DNA from: an uncultured SAR86 cluster bacterium
Lineage (GTDB): Bacteria > Pseudomonadota > Gammaproteobacteria > Magnimaribacterales > Magnimaribacteraceae
Length of the DNA: 58,108 nt
Direction: 5' to 3'
NCBI GenBank assembly: GCA_902532015.1
Contig: CACAGI010000007.1
Location: 1 to 58,108 of the forward strand
Position 1 is the stretch's first letter, and every line of letters begins with the position of its first letter. This document shows positions 17,147-26,492 of the stretch, one piece after another. The notes beneath the pieces are model-generated. The model saw only the letters and a program-made list of their open reading frames with translations. It was not told the origin of the DNA and did not search any database. Position numbers and translations under genes: made by a program.

Positions 17147-18898
17147 TTACATTTTTTCTGGAGAGCTTACTCCAAGAATCTCAAGACCATTAAAAATCAC
17201 TTGTTTAATACCTTTAAGAAGAAAAAGTCTTGAATGCATAAGGTCATTATCTTCAATTATGAATTTTTCATTGTTGTAATAGCTATGAAATAGACTTGCT
17301 AAATCTTTAAGGTAATAGCATATTAAATGAGGATCATTTGATTTCGCAGATTTTTCTATTAAGGAAGGAAAATTAGCTAGCTGTTTTTGAATTTCTATTT
17401 CTTTCTCAGCAGTCAATAAAGAAAGGTCTAAATTCTGACTATCTTCTTCAGGTTTATATTGTGCTTTATTAAATACACTGCATATTCTGGCATGAGCATA
17501 TTGAATGTAATACAAGGGATTATCTTTTGACTGTTCTTTTGCAAGCTCAAGGTCGAACTCTAGATGTTGATCAGCCTTTCTATTTATGTAAAAGAAGCGC
17601 GCTGCTTCAGGTGTAACCTCATCCAGAAGTTCACTTAGAGTAATAAATTCTCCGCTTCTAGTTGACATAGAAATCTTTTCTCCATTCCTAACGAGATTTG
17701 CAAATTGTATAAAAACTACTTCAAGTTTATCTGTATTCTGACCTAAGGCCTTCATGGAGGCCTCCACTCTTGGTAAATATCCATGATGATCAGAACCCCA
17801 GATGTTAATAATTCTGTTATAAGATCTATTGAATTTATCTAAGTGATAGGCAACATCAGATGAAAAATAAGTATGATCTTTGTTGCTTCTTTGCAGAACT
17901 CGATCTTTATCGTCTTTAAAGTCAGATGATTTAAACCAGAGTGCGCCATCTTCCTCATATACATAGTTGTTTGAGCTTAATTCTGATATAGCTTTATTAG
18001 CTTTACAGTCTTCATCTTGTTCTTTGACATAAAGGGAAGATTCAAAAAACCACAGATTGTGATTTACTCCAAATCTCATTAAATCCTTCTCGATGATCTT
18101 CAGCATACTGTCTAATGCGAAAGATCTGATTTCTGTAAATCCCTCTGCTAATGTTTCTTGCATAAATGTGATTAAGGCGTCGATGTCCTTTTCATCTTCC
18201 TGAATTTTAAGAAAGGAAAGTATTCGCTCATGATCTTTGTCTGAAAGAAGATATATCTCTTTATTTTTTTTAGTTAGATCATCTGCAATTAGTTTTATAT
18301 AGTCACCTTGATAGCCCAAAGCGCTCATAGTTACGTCTTCTCTTGAATTTTGCATATACCTTATCCAAACACTTACGGTCAGTATGCTCATCTGCCTTCC
18401 ATAGTCATTCACATAGTATTCTTCGTCTACTTCATGTCCTGCTGCACTTAAAAGTTTTGCTAATACAGACCCAAACACCGCTCCTCTGCCATGACCTACA
18501 TGTAATGGTCCGGTAGGATTACTTGAAACATATTCGATGAGTACTTTGCTATCTTGCTTTTGACTATGTCCATATTTTTCTTTTTCTAAATCTATCGTCT
18601 TTAGAATCTTTGAATGAGATTCTTCAGAAACAAAGAAATTTATAAATCCTGGTCCCGCTATCTCTACTTTTAGGATTTGTTCATCCAAAGGGAATGCCTT
18701 AGAGATTTGTTCAGCTAGATCTTTAGGGTTTCTAGATAGCGTCTTAGCTAGAATCATGGCTATATTACTTGCATAATCACCGTGCTCTTTATCTTTACTT
18801 TCTTGTAGTTTTATTTTGTAGTTAGCGTCATTAACATCAGACTCTTGCAGGAGCTTGCTTACGATTAATGAAAGTTGGTCTATTATTAGTTGCTGCAT
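17147..18898 (-). CDS. argS: Arginyl-tRNA synthetase
   Basis: Class I aminoacyl-tRNA synthetase charging tRNA-Arg. N-terminal Add-1 domain (about 1-100), HIGH-type signature HVGH at residues 133-136, the WGSDHHGYLPRV segment, and a KMSKS-like loop EKISMSTRSGEF that lacks the usual second Lys, as is normal for many ArgRS. The C-terminal anticodon-binding DALR region carries HARICSVF and YYNNEKFI. The ATG at 18898 (583 residues) is preferred to a TTG one codon earlier. It follows efp by 9 bases. Confidence 0.96.
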   Translation of the reverse strand: MQQLIIDQLSLIVSKLLQESDVNDANYKIKLQESKDKEHGDYASNIAMILAKTLSRNPKDLAEQISKAFPLDEQILKVEIAGPGFINFFVSEESHSKILKTIDLEKEKYGHSQKQDSKVLIEYVSSNPTGPLHVGHGRGAVFGSVLAKLLSAAGHEVDEEYYVNDYGRQMSILTVSVWIRYMQNSREDVTMSALGYQGDYIKLIADDLTKKNKEIYLLSDKDHERILSFLKIQEDEKDIDALITFMQETLAEGFTEIRSFALDSMLKIIEKDLMRFGVNHNLWFFESSLYVKEQDEDCKANKAISELSSNNYVYEEDGALWFKSSDFKDDKDRVLQRSNKDHTYFSSDVAYHLDKFNRSYNRIINIWGSDHHGYLPRVEASMKALGQNTDKLEVVFIQFANLVRNGEKISMSTRSGEFITLSELLDEVTPEAARFFYINRKADQHLEFDLELAKEQSKDNPLYYIQYAHARICSVFNKAQYKPEEDSQNLDLSLLTAEKEIEIQKQLANFPSLIEKSAKSNDPHLICYYLKDLASLFHSYYNNEKFIIEDNDLMHSRLFLLKGIKQVIFNGLEILGVSSPEKM

Positions 18899-18907
18899 CA
18901 ATGAACT

Positions 18908-19471
18908 CTATTTTCTACCTTGATACTCACCATTTCTTGTATCTACAGTGATAATTTCACCTTCAGATATAAAAAGAGGAACTTTTACTATGACTCCAGT
19001 ACTTAAGGTAGCAGGTTTTGTTCCGCCAGTTGCGGTATCACCTTTTACGCCCGGATCGGTTTGAGCAACAACTAAGTCAACAAAATTTGGGGCAATTACT
19101 GATATAGGCTTCTCGTCCCAGAGAAGTACCTTGCAAATATCTTCCTCAGTAATCCATTGTTCAAGATCTCCAACTACCTTAGAGGAAATATTGATTTGTT
19201 CATAGTTTTCCGGGTGCATAAAATACCAAGATTGACCATCGCTATACAGAAATTGCATATCTAGTTCTTCTACATCTGCTGATTCAATAGATTCACCCAC
19301 TTTACAAGTCTTTTCCCCAACTCTACCTGTTAAATAATTTCTAAATTTAATTTTACTGAAGGCCTGACCTTTACCAGGCTTATTGAACTCCTCCTCAATT
19401 ATTACGCAAGGATCATTGTCTATTAGAATTTTTAAGCCTACTCTAAAGTCACTAGTTGAATAAGATACCAA
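18908..19471 (-). CDS. efp: Translation elongation factor P
   Basis: Relieves ribosome stalling at polyproline stretches. Three beta-barrel domains in 187 residues. The tip loop PGKGQAF puts Lys34 at the site that is beta-lysylated in E. coli EF-P. The C-terminal TVDTRNGEYQGR is the EF-P signature. No epmA/epmB gene is seen in this window. It sits between psd and argS in a tight minus-strand run. Confidence 0.97.
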   Translation of the reverse strand: MVSYSTSDFRVGLKILIDNDPCVIIEEEFNKPGKGQAFSKIKFRNYLTGRVGEKTCKVGESIESADVEELDMQFLYSDGQSWYFMHPENYEQINISSKVVGDLEQWITEEDICKVLLWDEKPISVIAPNFVDLVVAQTDPGVKGDTATGGTKPATLSTGVIVKVPLFISEGEIITVDTRNGEYQGRK

Positions 19472-19479
19472 ATTTTCTC

Positions 19480-20316
19480 CTATACCTTCTTAAGGTTTAT
19501 TAATTGTGATCCAAATTTTACAGACTTATTGGTTGTCAAGGAATGCAAATCTAATTTATCAGAGTCTTCGAAAACTATTATGACAGTTGAGCCCATTTTA
19601 AAATATGCAAGTTCTTGTCCTTTTAATACTTGTCTTTCACCTTCTTCTGGCCCCTTCCTCCACTCTCTTACAAAATCGTTTCTTACGGCCGTATCTTTAT
19701 CAAACCAGAAGGGCACTATGCTACCTACAATTGAAGCGCCGACTGAAACTAACGAATATGAAAGCACGCTATTTTTAATGTTCATTACAGCCCTTTCATT
19801 TTTTATATATAGATCCGAAATATTTACTTGAGCTTTTTCATTAACGCTAAATAATGACTCCCCTATATGAGATGTAGAGGAGATATATCCTTCATAAGGA
19901 CAATGTATTCTATGATAATCTGTTGGCGCTAAATATATTGTAATAAAATATCCAGGAGTATTGCGTTCTTTATTTACCTTTTCTCCTAATAATTCATGGA
20001 GAGAGTAATTATGCTTTTTTGCCTGAATCAGCATATTTCTTTCAATTAAACCATGATCCACAATTGTTCCATCTACTGGAGACACAACACTGAGATAAGA
20101 ACTTTCTATTGGCCTTGCCTCTTTGCATAGCTTTCTAGTAAAAAATGAGTTGTAAGTAGCGTAGTCATTTATATCTGCAATAAGAGACTCCTCCAATTTT
20201 GGGCGGTAAATCTTTATAAATGAATTTATAAGAAACTTTTTAATATATTGATTCTTCGAGTCTGCCAATATACCCATTAGCCTTGTCAAAATAAAATGTG
20301 GAATTAGATAATGCAT
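19480..20316 (-). CDS. psd: Phosphatidylserine decarboxylase proenzyme
   Basis: Makes phosphatidylethanolamine at the inner membrane. The enzyme self-cleaves to a pyruvoyl form at the serine of FKMGST (Ser243); the usual LGST reads MGST here. Other family marks are YNSFFTRKL, SPVDGTI (Asp82), YLAPTDYHRIHCP and WFDKDTAVRNDFV. 278 residues, close to the 285-320 typical of proteobacterial Psd-I. It lies 8 bases upstream of efp. Confidence 0.95.
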   Translation of the reverse strand: MHYLIPHFILTRLMGILADSKNQYIKKFLINSFIKIYRPKLEESLIADINDYATYNSFFTRKLCKEARPIESSYLSVVSPVDGTIVDHGLIERNMLIQAKKHNYSLHELLGEKVNKERNTPGYFITIYLAPTDYHRIHCPYEGYISSTSHIGESLFSVNEKAQVNISDLYIKNERAVMNIKNSVLSYSLVSVGASIVGSIVPFWFDKDTAVRNDFVREWRKGPEEGERQVLKGQELAYFKMGSTVIIVFEDSDKLDLHSLTTNKSVKFGSQLINLKKV

Positions 20317-20334
20317 TAAATGTAGATTTTAGTT

Positions 20335-21063
20335 TTATATTGAATTTTCTGACAGGCTCACTCTGCTGCTAACCCTCTTCTGATGTTCAGGAATAATAAC
20401 TTTAGTCATCAACAAAAGCATTGTTATTGGCCCAATAATACTCCAAATACCTCCTGTAGTTCCTACACTTAACAAGAAAAGCCCTAAGAAGAATGTTAAA
20501 TTACCTAAGTAGTTGGGGTGCATGAAATATTGCAAATGTAATTTATCTGATTTGACTAAATAGGATTCTGTATTGTTCCTAGATTTAAGGTAGATAAATA
20601 AGCCATAAAAACATAAAGCTAAAGCAAGGAAATCCAACCAGTATAAGTTTAGAGGGCCTGAAAGAAAGTTAAGTGATATCAGTGGACTAAAGCATATAAG
20701 TTGTAGCAGCGAGATATACAAAATCATCCCGATAATTTTTTTGGGCCTCTTCTTAATTACTTCGTCCTTAAATTTATTTAAGAAATCTGTAAGTAAGTTT
20801 AGTTTTAAAGATTTATTAAGGTAAAAGCTAACAAGAATCCAAAAACTTAAAAGAAAATTACCTGAAACTTGTCTAGTTGACAAATAATCAACTCCACTAA
20901 GTTGTTGTAATAGCATTGCCAGCCAAGCGATTAGCAAGATCGAGAGGAAAAAGAACCTTATATAAAGTCTAGGGCTTTTATTTTTTATGCTTATAAATAT
21001 TAAAATTAAATTACAGACGAAGTTGACTGAAAATAAAATCATGAAAAATAGAAAAAATGACAT
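20335..21063 (-). CDS. Polytopic membrane protein, DUF1295/steroid-reductase-like methyltransferase fold
   Basis: 242 residues with about six to seven hydrophobic segments. Near the C-terminus YFMHPNYLGNLTFFLG followed by a basic IIPEHQKR resembles the RHPNYFGE motif of the DUF1295/ICMT-like group, whose members bind SAM or NADPH. The Arg before His is replaced by Met. Substrate is unknown. First gene of the long minus-strand run; it is separated from the divergent TonB cluster by 168 bases. Family assignment is tentative. Confidence 0.6.
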   Translation of the reverse strand: MSFFLFFMILFSVNFVCNLILIFISIKNKSPRLYIRFFFLSILLIAWLAMLLQQLSGVDYLSTRQVSGNFLLSFWILVSFYLNKSLKLNLLTDFLNKFKDEVIKKRPKKIIGMILYISLLQLICFSPLISLNFLSGPLNLYWLDFLALALCFYGLFIYLKSRNNTESYLVKSDKLHLQYFMHPNYLGNLTFFLGLFLLSVGTTGGIWSIIGPITMLLLMTKVIIPEHQKRVSSRVSLSENSI

Positions 21064-21095
21064 ATATTTTAAGTTCTTTATTCTCTCAATTAGCG

Positions 21096-21124
21096 TTGCA
21101 TTGCCTTGATATTCTCTCTATAGT
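21096..21124 (+). promoter_or_regulatory. Candidate promoter of the TonB2-type operon
   Basis: TTGCAT and TATAGT are 17 bases apart, predicting a start near 21131 and a leader of about 100 bases before the DUF3450 gene. The leader ends with a good AGGAG site 7 bases from the ATG. It shares its -35 hexamer with the candidate rpoH promoter. No Fur-like palindrome was recognised. Confidence 0.45.
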
Positions 21125-21231
21125 TTACTATTTCGTGGACGGGGAGAGTAAAAAAGAGTTGAAAAATATCACTTTTTTGCTAGTTTGCGTTAAGTAAATA
21201 AAGAATTTTTAAAGTAAATAGGAGATACGCT

Positions 21232-21996
21232 ATGAAGCGTCTTTGTAAAATTGTTTTCCTTGCGGCAGTATTAATCAAACCTGCCTTTATATATACCGAT
21301 CAAATTAAGCCTTTGCTGGATGTTGCTGGGGATAGGCAGAAAGCTGAAAAGGCTTCACAAGCAAAAATAGATCAAATGGACGAACAAACTTCAGTAATAA
21401 TTAGTGAATATAAAACTGTAAGCAAACAAATTGAAGGTCTAAGAGTTTATAACGCTCAAATGAGATTCCAAATTCAACGTCAAGAAGATCGTCTTAAAGA
21501 AATAGATAGAACTCTAAAAGAAGCTCAGATTATGCAAAGGCAAATACCGCCTTTCACAAGAAGAATGCTTTCAGGTATAGAAAAATCTATCGAATTAGAT
21601 ATGCCTTTCCACTTGGCGGAGAGGAAAGAAAGAATAGCTTTTGCAAAAGCCGCTCTAGATAATCCTACTGTTTCTCCAGCTGAGGGTCTAAGGCAAGTAT
21701 TGGAAGCTTTTAATGTAGAGGCTGAATATGGAAGAAAAATAGATTCCTATAAAGATAGCATTGTTATAGAGGGAGAGCTAAGAGAAGGGAATATATTGCG
21801 AGTCGGAAGGCTTGCTATGGTATTTCAAACGGCCGATGAAAATGAAACGCATGCATGGAATAATTCAACTAGATCATGGGATGAACTTAGCAATAGTTAC
21901 AGAAATCCAACTAGAAAAGGTATAAGAATAGCTAATAAGTTGGCAACCGTAGATCTAATGGAGTTACCGCTTCAGCCTGCAAAGGAGGTCAACTAA
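21232..21996 (+). CDS. DUF3450 periplasmic protein of a TonB system
   Basis: 254 residues with an N-terminal signal peptide (about 1-21), a long coiled coil from about 30 to 105 rich in Glu, Gln and Arg, then a globular end with FHLAERKERIAFAK and NILRVGRLAMVFQT. DUF3450 proteins are encoded first in TonB-ExbB clusters of marine gammaproteobacteria and are thought to work with the large ExbB homologue in the periplasm. A strong AGGAG site precedes the ATG. The next gene starts 1 base after the stop. Confidence 0.87.
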   Translation: MKRLCKIVFLAAVLIKPAFIYTDQIKPLLDVAGDRQKAEKASQAKIDQMDEQTSVIISEYKTVSKQIEGLRVYNAQMRFQIQRQEDRLKEIDRTLKEAQIMQRQIPPFTRRMLSGIEKSIELDMPFHLAERKERIAFAKAALDNPTVSPAEGLRQVLEAFNVEAEYGRKIDSYKDSIVIEGELREGNILRVGRLAMVFQTADENETHAWNNSTRSWDELSNSYRNPTRKGIRIANKLATVDLMELPLQPAKEVN

Positions 21997-21997
21997 A

Positions 21998-23404
21998 ATG
22001 AAACATATAAAATTATTTATACTTCTGTTAGTTATGGGCTCTGTGCCAGCCTATTTAACTGCTGAAGATGACAATTCTGTTGAAGAAGAATCAAATATCG
22101 TAGTACCTTCCAACCCTCAAGAACTGCTTGAAGTAGTTAAAAGAGGACAATATGCAGATACACAAGAGCAAAGAGATAGAGAAGCACGATTCAGGAATGA
22201 AAAAAACCAGCAAGCTAAACTACTAGCAGATGCAAAATCAGAAAGAGCAAGGCTAGAGAAAGAAGCTGCTCGATTAGAACAAAAGTTTGAGGCGAACGAA
22301 GCTCTTTTAGTAGTCGCTGAAGAGCAACTAAGAGAAAGGCTTGGTTCCCTAAATGAAATTTTCGGTCATTTAGCAGGCAATACAACTGAAGCAAGAAATA
22401 TAATGGAGCAGTCCTTGACTGCAGCTCAATTTGGTAAGGATAGAGAAGATTTTATGACCAAATTGGGTTCAAAAATGAACGAAGGCATAAAATTAGCTTC
22501 AATAGAGGAGCTAGAAACCCTTTGGTATGAATTGCAAAGAGAAATCAATGCTTCTGGAGAGGTAGTTAAGTTTACTGCTGACGTGATTAGCACTGATGGT
22601 AATGTAGAATCACGAGATGTCGTTAGAGTCGGGAATTTTAATGTTGTTTCTGATGGACAATATTTGAGTTATTCTCCTTCAAGAGGAATGTATTCTGAGC
22701 TACCTTCTCAGCCGGCTGGAAGATACACCTCAACAACTTCAGATATTTTATTTGATGACTCCTTTCCGGTGCAATTTGCTGTAGATCCAACTGGTCCGCA
22801 AGGAGGATCATTACTAGAAAGTTTGATCTCTATGCCAAGTACCGCTGAAAGAATGACCTTAGGAGGACCTGTTGGTTGGATTATTATGACCATAGGTCTT
22901 CTAGCAACGGCCTTATTTGGTTGGAGATTCTATGAATTATGGGGCATGAGAGCAGGAGTGCGAGCCCAAGCAGCATCTACAACTTTATCTGATGATAATG
23001 CTTTAGGAAGAATCCTAAAAATAGCAGAAGAAGATAAAAATGCAGATACGGAAACTCTTGAACTTAAGATGGCAGAGCAAATCTTAAAAGAGAGACCAAC
23101 GATTGAGGGCCTTAATTGGGTTCTAAAGATAGTTTCGGTTGTTGCTCCTTTAATGGGTCTGTTTGGAACTATTATTGGAATGATTGAAACTTTTACGATG
23201 ATTACTTTATTTGGAACGGGAGATCCTAAGACAATGGCTAGCGGTATTTCAGTAGCTCTTGTAACGACATGGTTAGGATTGATGGTAGCAATACCAACTA
23301 CTTTCATGTATGCCACTGTAAATAATTTTGCTAAGGGCATTTTAGGAACAATAGAAGAGTCTAGTACAGGAATGGCCGCTAAACGTTCTGAAGGTAAGGC
23401 GTAA
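21998..23404 (+). CDS. Large MotA/TolQ/ExbB-family channel protein with periplasmic coiled-coil domain (TtpC-like)
   Basis: 468 residues. A signal peptide is followed by a coiled coil (about 45-110), a globular periplasmic region, a membrane segment near 290-310, and a C-terminal MotA_ExbB channel domain with VAPLMGLFGTIIGMIETF and GISVALVTTWLGLMVAIPT. In the Vibrio TonB2 system such a protein (TtpC) joins ExbB-ExbD-TonB energy transfer. It forms one transcript with the DUF3450 gene before it and the short ExbB after it. Confidence 0.9.
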   Translation: MKHIKLFILLLVMGSVPAYLTAEDDNSVEEESNIVVPSNPQELLEVVKRGQYADTQEQRDREARFRNEKNQQAKLLADAKSERARLEKEAARLEQKFEANEALLVVAEEQLRERLGSLNEIFGHLAGNTTEARNIMEQSLTAAQFGKDREDFMTKLGSKMNEGIKLASIEELETLWYELQREINASGEVVKFTADVISTDGNVESRDVVRVGNFNVVSDGQYLSYSPSRGMYSELPSQPAGRYTSTTSDILFDDSFPVQFAVDPTGPQGGSLLESLISMPSTAERMTLGGPVGWIIMTIGLLATALFGWRFYELWGMRAGVRAQAASTTLSDDNALGRILKIAEEDKNADTETLELKMAEQILKERPTIEGLNWVLKIVSVVAPLMGLFGTIIGMIETFTMITLFGTGDPKTMASGISVALVTTWLGLMVAIPTTFMYATVNNFAKGILGTIEESSTGMAAKRSEGKA

Positions 23405-23427
23405 TAACGGAAAAGAAAATTTAGATT

Positions 23428-23952
23428 ATGTTTTTTTTCTATGATGCTTCAGATGCTTTATTTGCATTTATGCAAAGGGGTGGAGATACGCTTTATTTGA
23501 TAGGACTCTTAGCTTTTGTTATGTGGTTCCTTATCTTTGAAAGGATTTGGTATTATTTTTACACTCATGGCGATCACATAAACGATGCAGTTTCTCAATG
23601 GGAAGGAAGAACAGATAAACTTTCTTGGAACTCTATAGCAATTAGAGATATGTTGATTTCTGAGAACACCAATAGAATTGATCAGAATCTTGATTTAATC
23701 AAGATGTGTGTGGGAATAGCACCTCTATTTGGTTTATTTGGAACTATAACGGGCATGATAGAAGTTTTTCATCTACTTGCAGTTACTGGCGGAGGAGATG
23801 CTAAAGCTATGGCTGGAGGAGTCTCTAGATCCACTATTCCAGCAATGGCTGGACTAGCAGTTGCTTTAACCGGAACCTTTGCTAATCAATATTTGGTTAA
23901 TAGAGCTCAAAAAGAAAAAGATCTACTAGTAGATTATTTAGTAGCAGAATAA
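23428..23952 (+). CDS. exbB: ExbB biopolymer transport protein (TonB2 type)
   Basis: Inner-membrane proton channel subunit energising TonB. 174 residues with three membrane segments (about 20-38, 92-115 and 130-155). The channel motif APLFGLFGTITGMIEVF is followed by GGVSRSTIPAMAGLAVALTG. It lacks the long N-terminal region of the preceding paralogue. It is followed by exbD after 15 bases with an AAAGGA ribosome site. Confidence 0.94.
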   Translation: MFFFYDASDALFAFMQRGGDTLYLIGLLAFVMWFLIFERIWYYFYTHGDHINDAVSQWEGRTDKLSWNSIAIRDMLISENTNRIDQNLDLIKMCVGIAPLFGLFGTITGMIEVFHLLAVTGGGDAKAMAGGVSRSTIPAMAGLAVALTGTFANQYLVNRAQKEKDLLVDYLVAE

Positions 23953-23967
23953 TAGAAAGGATAAATT

Positions 23968-24378
23968 ATGAGAAGATCACCAATAAGTAGTGCAGTAGCA
24001 GAAGAAGAAGATATTAATCTAACACCTATGTTGGACGTAGTCTTTATTCTTTTGATTTTCTTTATTGTAACTGCAAATTTCATTAAAGAACCTGGACTAG
24101 AAGTTAATAGACCTGATGCAGAGACATCAAATATACAGGAAAATGCAGCTATCTTAATAGCAATAGGGGCTACTAATGATATTTGGATTGATGGACGTAG
24201 AGTTGATGTAAGACAAGTAAAAGCAAATATAACTAAACTTTTAGCAGATAACCCTCAAGGATCAGTAGTCATTCAGGCTGATGAAAAAGCTCAAGCTGAT
24301 GCGATCATTCAGGTAATGGACCAGTCAAGAGAAGCTGGAGTTTATGCTATATCTTTAGCTTCTGAACCTAAGTTTTAA
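23968..24378 (+). CDS. exbD: ExbD biopolymer transport protein
   Basis: Partner of ExbB in the proton channel, 136 residues with a single membrane anchor. NLTPMLDVVFILLIFFIVT carries the essential intramembrane Asp (about residue 23). The rest is the periplasmic ExbD/TolR domain, ending in SREAGVYAISLAS. An AAAGGA site precedes the ATG. tonB follows after 6 bases. Confidence 0.95.
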   Translation: MRRSPISSAVAEEEDINLTPMLDVVFILLIFFIVTANFIKEPGLEVNRPDAETSNIQENAAILIAIGATNDIWIDGRRVDVRQVKANITKLLADNPQGSVVIQADEKAQADAIIQVMDQSREAGVYAISLASEPKF

Positions 24379-24384
24379 AGATTT

Positions 24385-25026
24385 ATGGGATTTCTTGCTG
24401 AACAAAATATGAAAATGTTAGGGTCTACCCTAACAGCATCTCTTTTCTTAACCGTTGGTATTTTCTATTTAATGCAATGGTTAATTGATGTGGGCGATGT
24501 TGAGTTGGATACTACTTCTATCAAAATAGCTGATGTAACAATGCCTGAGAGAGAACTAGAACTTCTTATGGACATGGAAAGGCCTCAAGAAGAAGAACCT
24601 CCTCCAGAAACAATGCCTCCAGAATTTGATATGACTCCACCAGCAGAAGTAGATAGTTCAGCTGCTAGACCTAATCTTGGTTTTAAAGGTAAGAAGGCAG
24701 GTGTCTTTGCAGATGGTTCATATGTTCCTATTTTCCAGGTGCCTCCTGTTTACCCTAGAAGAGCATTAGAGAGAGGTATAGAAGGCTGTGTGATGCTTAA
24801 ATTTACAGTCACAAAAGTTGGTTCTACTAAAGACCCTTCTGTTGAATGGGCTGTGCCTCCAGGTATATTTGATAGAGCAGCTATGCGATCAGCGTTAAAA
24901 TATAAATATAAACCTCAAATTAGAGATGGCGAAGCTATTGAAGTGCCCAATGTAAGAACAGTTGTTATTTTTAAAATAGAAGATGCAAATAAACCAATGG
25001 ACTATGTTCCCGAAGGATGTGATTAA
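24385..25026 (+). CDS. tonB: TonB energy transducer (TonB2 type)
   Basis: Spans the periplasm to drive outer-membrane TonB-dependent receptors. 213 residues: a membrane anchor at about 12-30, a short Pro/Glu-rich stretch (EEEPPPETMPPEF), and a C-terminal TonB domain with PPVYPRRALERGIEGCVMLKF and the final VVIFKI strand. The short linker matches TonB2-type rather than enterobacterial TonB. It is the last energy-coupling gene before the TPR protein. Confidence 0.93.
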   Translation: MGFLAEQNMKMLGSTLTASLFLTVGIFYLMQWLIDVGDVELDTTSIKIADVTMPERELELLMDMERPQEEEPPPETMPPEFDMTPPAEVDSSAARPNLGFKGKKAGVFADGSYVPIFQVPPVYPRRALERGIEGCVMLKFTVTKVGSTKDPSVEWAVPPGIFDRAAMRSALKYKYKPQIRDGEAIEVPNVRTVVIFKIEDANKPMDYVPEGCD

Positions 25027-25031
25027 TAGTT

Positions 25032-26492
25032 ATGAATAATATAAGTTTTCCAATTAAGATTTTACTTATCTCAGCAGTAATAAGTTTATTACCAGTAGCT
25101 GTAGATATATCTCCGTTAGATTATCATGGAGCCTCCTTGCAAGCAGCGGATGAAGATAAAAAGAAGAAAAAAAGAAGAAGGACTAAGCTGCCTAGCAAGA
25201 AAGCACAAAGGATCTTGCAAGGCCTGCAGCCTTTGCTTGAAGCCGAACAATGGAATGAGGCCTTATTGGCATTAACTCCAATAGCTAATCCTGAGTCTAA
25301 ATTTACAGGCACAGATAGAGCCAAGATGTTTTACTATCAGGGGTACATATATTTCTCTATGGAAGACTATGTAAGAGCAGAATCAGCTTACAAAAGTTTG
25401 ATTGCAGAACCTGATTCTAATGATCAAGAGGTCCTAGGTGCGCTTTACTCTTTATCCCAATTAGCCTACATCGGTGAAGACTACAGAAAGTCTGTGGACT
25501 ATTTATTACAGTGGTTTGATCTAGAAGAAATTCCAAGCTCTGATGCTTATGCCCTTTTATCCATGACCTATTATCAACTCGAAGATTTTGTAAGCTCTCA
25601 ACAAAATATAGATATTGCTATAGATATGCAAGAAGCAAGAGATATCCCAATTAAAGTTGCTGTTCTAGACGATGAAGGAAATGAAACAGGCGAGATGGTA
25701 GAAACAGGAGAGACCGTTAAAGGTGTAGCAAAAGAAAATCATTATCTATTAAAAATGGCTCTTTATAGTGAGCTTAAAATGGATTTATATGTGCTGCCTA
25801 TAGTAGAAAAACTTGCGCAGAACTATCCAAAGAAAAAATATTGGACGCAGCTATCAGCACTTTATGGCCAAGAAGATAGACAGTTAGATCAGATGGGAGC
25901 ACTTGAAGCAGCATATGATGATAGATTGCTTGATAAACAAAGAGAATTTACAGCCTTGTCTCAATTACTATTCATGTTTGAAAACCCGAGGAAAGCAGCA
26001 AAAGTGATTGAAGATGGATTGAATCAAGGTATTGTCAAAGAGGAAGAAAAGACATTGAAGGCTGTTGCTCAGTATTGGCATTCATCTAGAGAACTAGAAA
26101 AGGCAAAACCTTACTATAAAAAGGCTGCTAAGGTCGCTAAAGAAGGTGAACTCTATATATTTTTAGGACAAGTACATTTTGGTCTAGACGAGTTTGAAGA
26201 AGCGGAGGCAGCAATAAGAGCAGGAATAAAGAAAGGTAAGTTGAAAGACGAAGCTGCTGCTCATATGTTACTTGGTCAGATCAATTTCGAAAATCAAAAA
26301 TGGGAAAGTGCAATAGTTTCTTTTAGAGAATGTATTGATGTAGCAGAAAGACAATACGATGATGAAAAGAAGAAACAAAAAGAGAAGAAAAAGAAAGTTC
26401 AAGACCAAGCTAGAAAATGGGTAACCTATACTGAAGGTGAAGAAGAAAGGGTAGAAGCTTTAATACTTAAAAAGAGAGCACTAGGAATTTAA
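25032..26492 (+). CDS. TPR-repeat periplasmic protein of the TonB2 cluster
   Basis: 486 residues with an N-terminal signal or anchor segment, a highly basic patch KKKKKRRRTK at about 38-47, then multiple tetratricopeptide-like helical hairpins (for example YYQGYIYFSMEDYVRAESAY and IFLGQVHFGLDEFEEAEAAI). The C-terminal end is again Lys/Glu-rich. TPR proteins with this layout close DUF3450-ExbB-ExbB-ExbD-TonB operons in marine gammaproteobacteria and are thought to help TonB-dependent uptake. The stop shares TTAA with folA. Confidence 0.86.
   Translation: MNNISFPIKILLISAVISLLPVAVDISPLDYHGASLQAADEDKKKKKRRRTKLPSKKAQRILQGLQPLLEAEQWNEALLALTPIANPESKFTGTDRAKMFYYQGYIYFSMEDYVRAESAYKSLIAEPDSNDQEVLGALYSLSQLAYIGEDYRKSVDYLLQWFDLEEIPSSDAYALLSMTYYQLEDFVSSQQNIDIAIDMQEARDIPIKVAVLDDEGNETGEMVETGETVKGVAKENHYLLKMALYSELKMDLYVLPIVEKLAQNYPKKKYWTQLSALYGQEDRQLDQMGALEAAYDDRLLDKQREFTALSQLLFMFENPRKAAKVIEDGLNQGIVKEEEKTLKAVAQYWHSSRELEKAKPYYKKAAKVAKEGELYIFLGQVHFGLDEFEEAEAAIRAGIKKGKLKDEAAAHMLLGQINFENQKWESAIVSFRECIDVAERQYDDEKKKQKEKKKKVQDQARKWVTYTEGEEERVEALILKKRALGI

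Noticed and set aside
22930-23340. 136-residue antisense frame opposite the large ExbB gene.
   Set aside because: Composition and position mirror the codon pattern of the real gene on the other strand; no recognisable domain or ribosome site.
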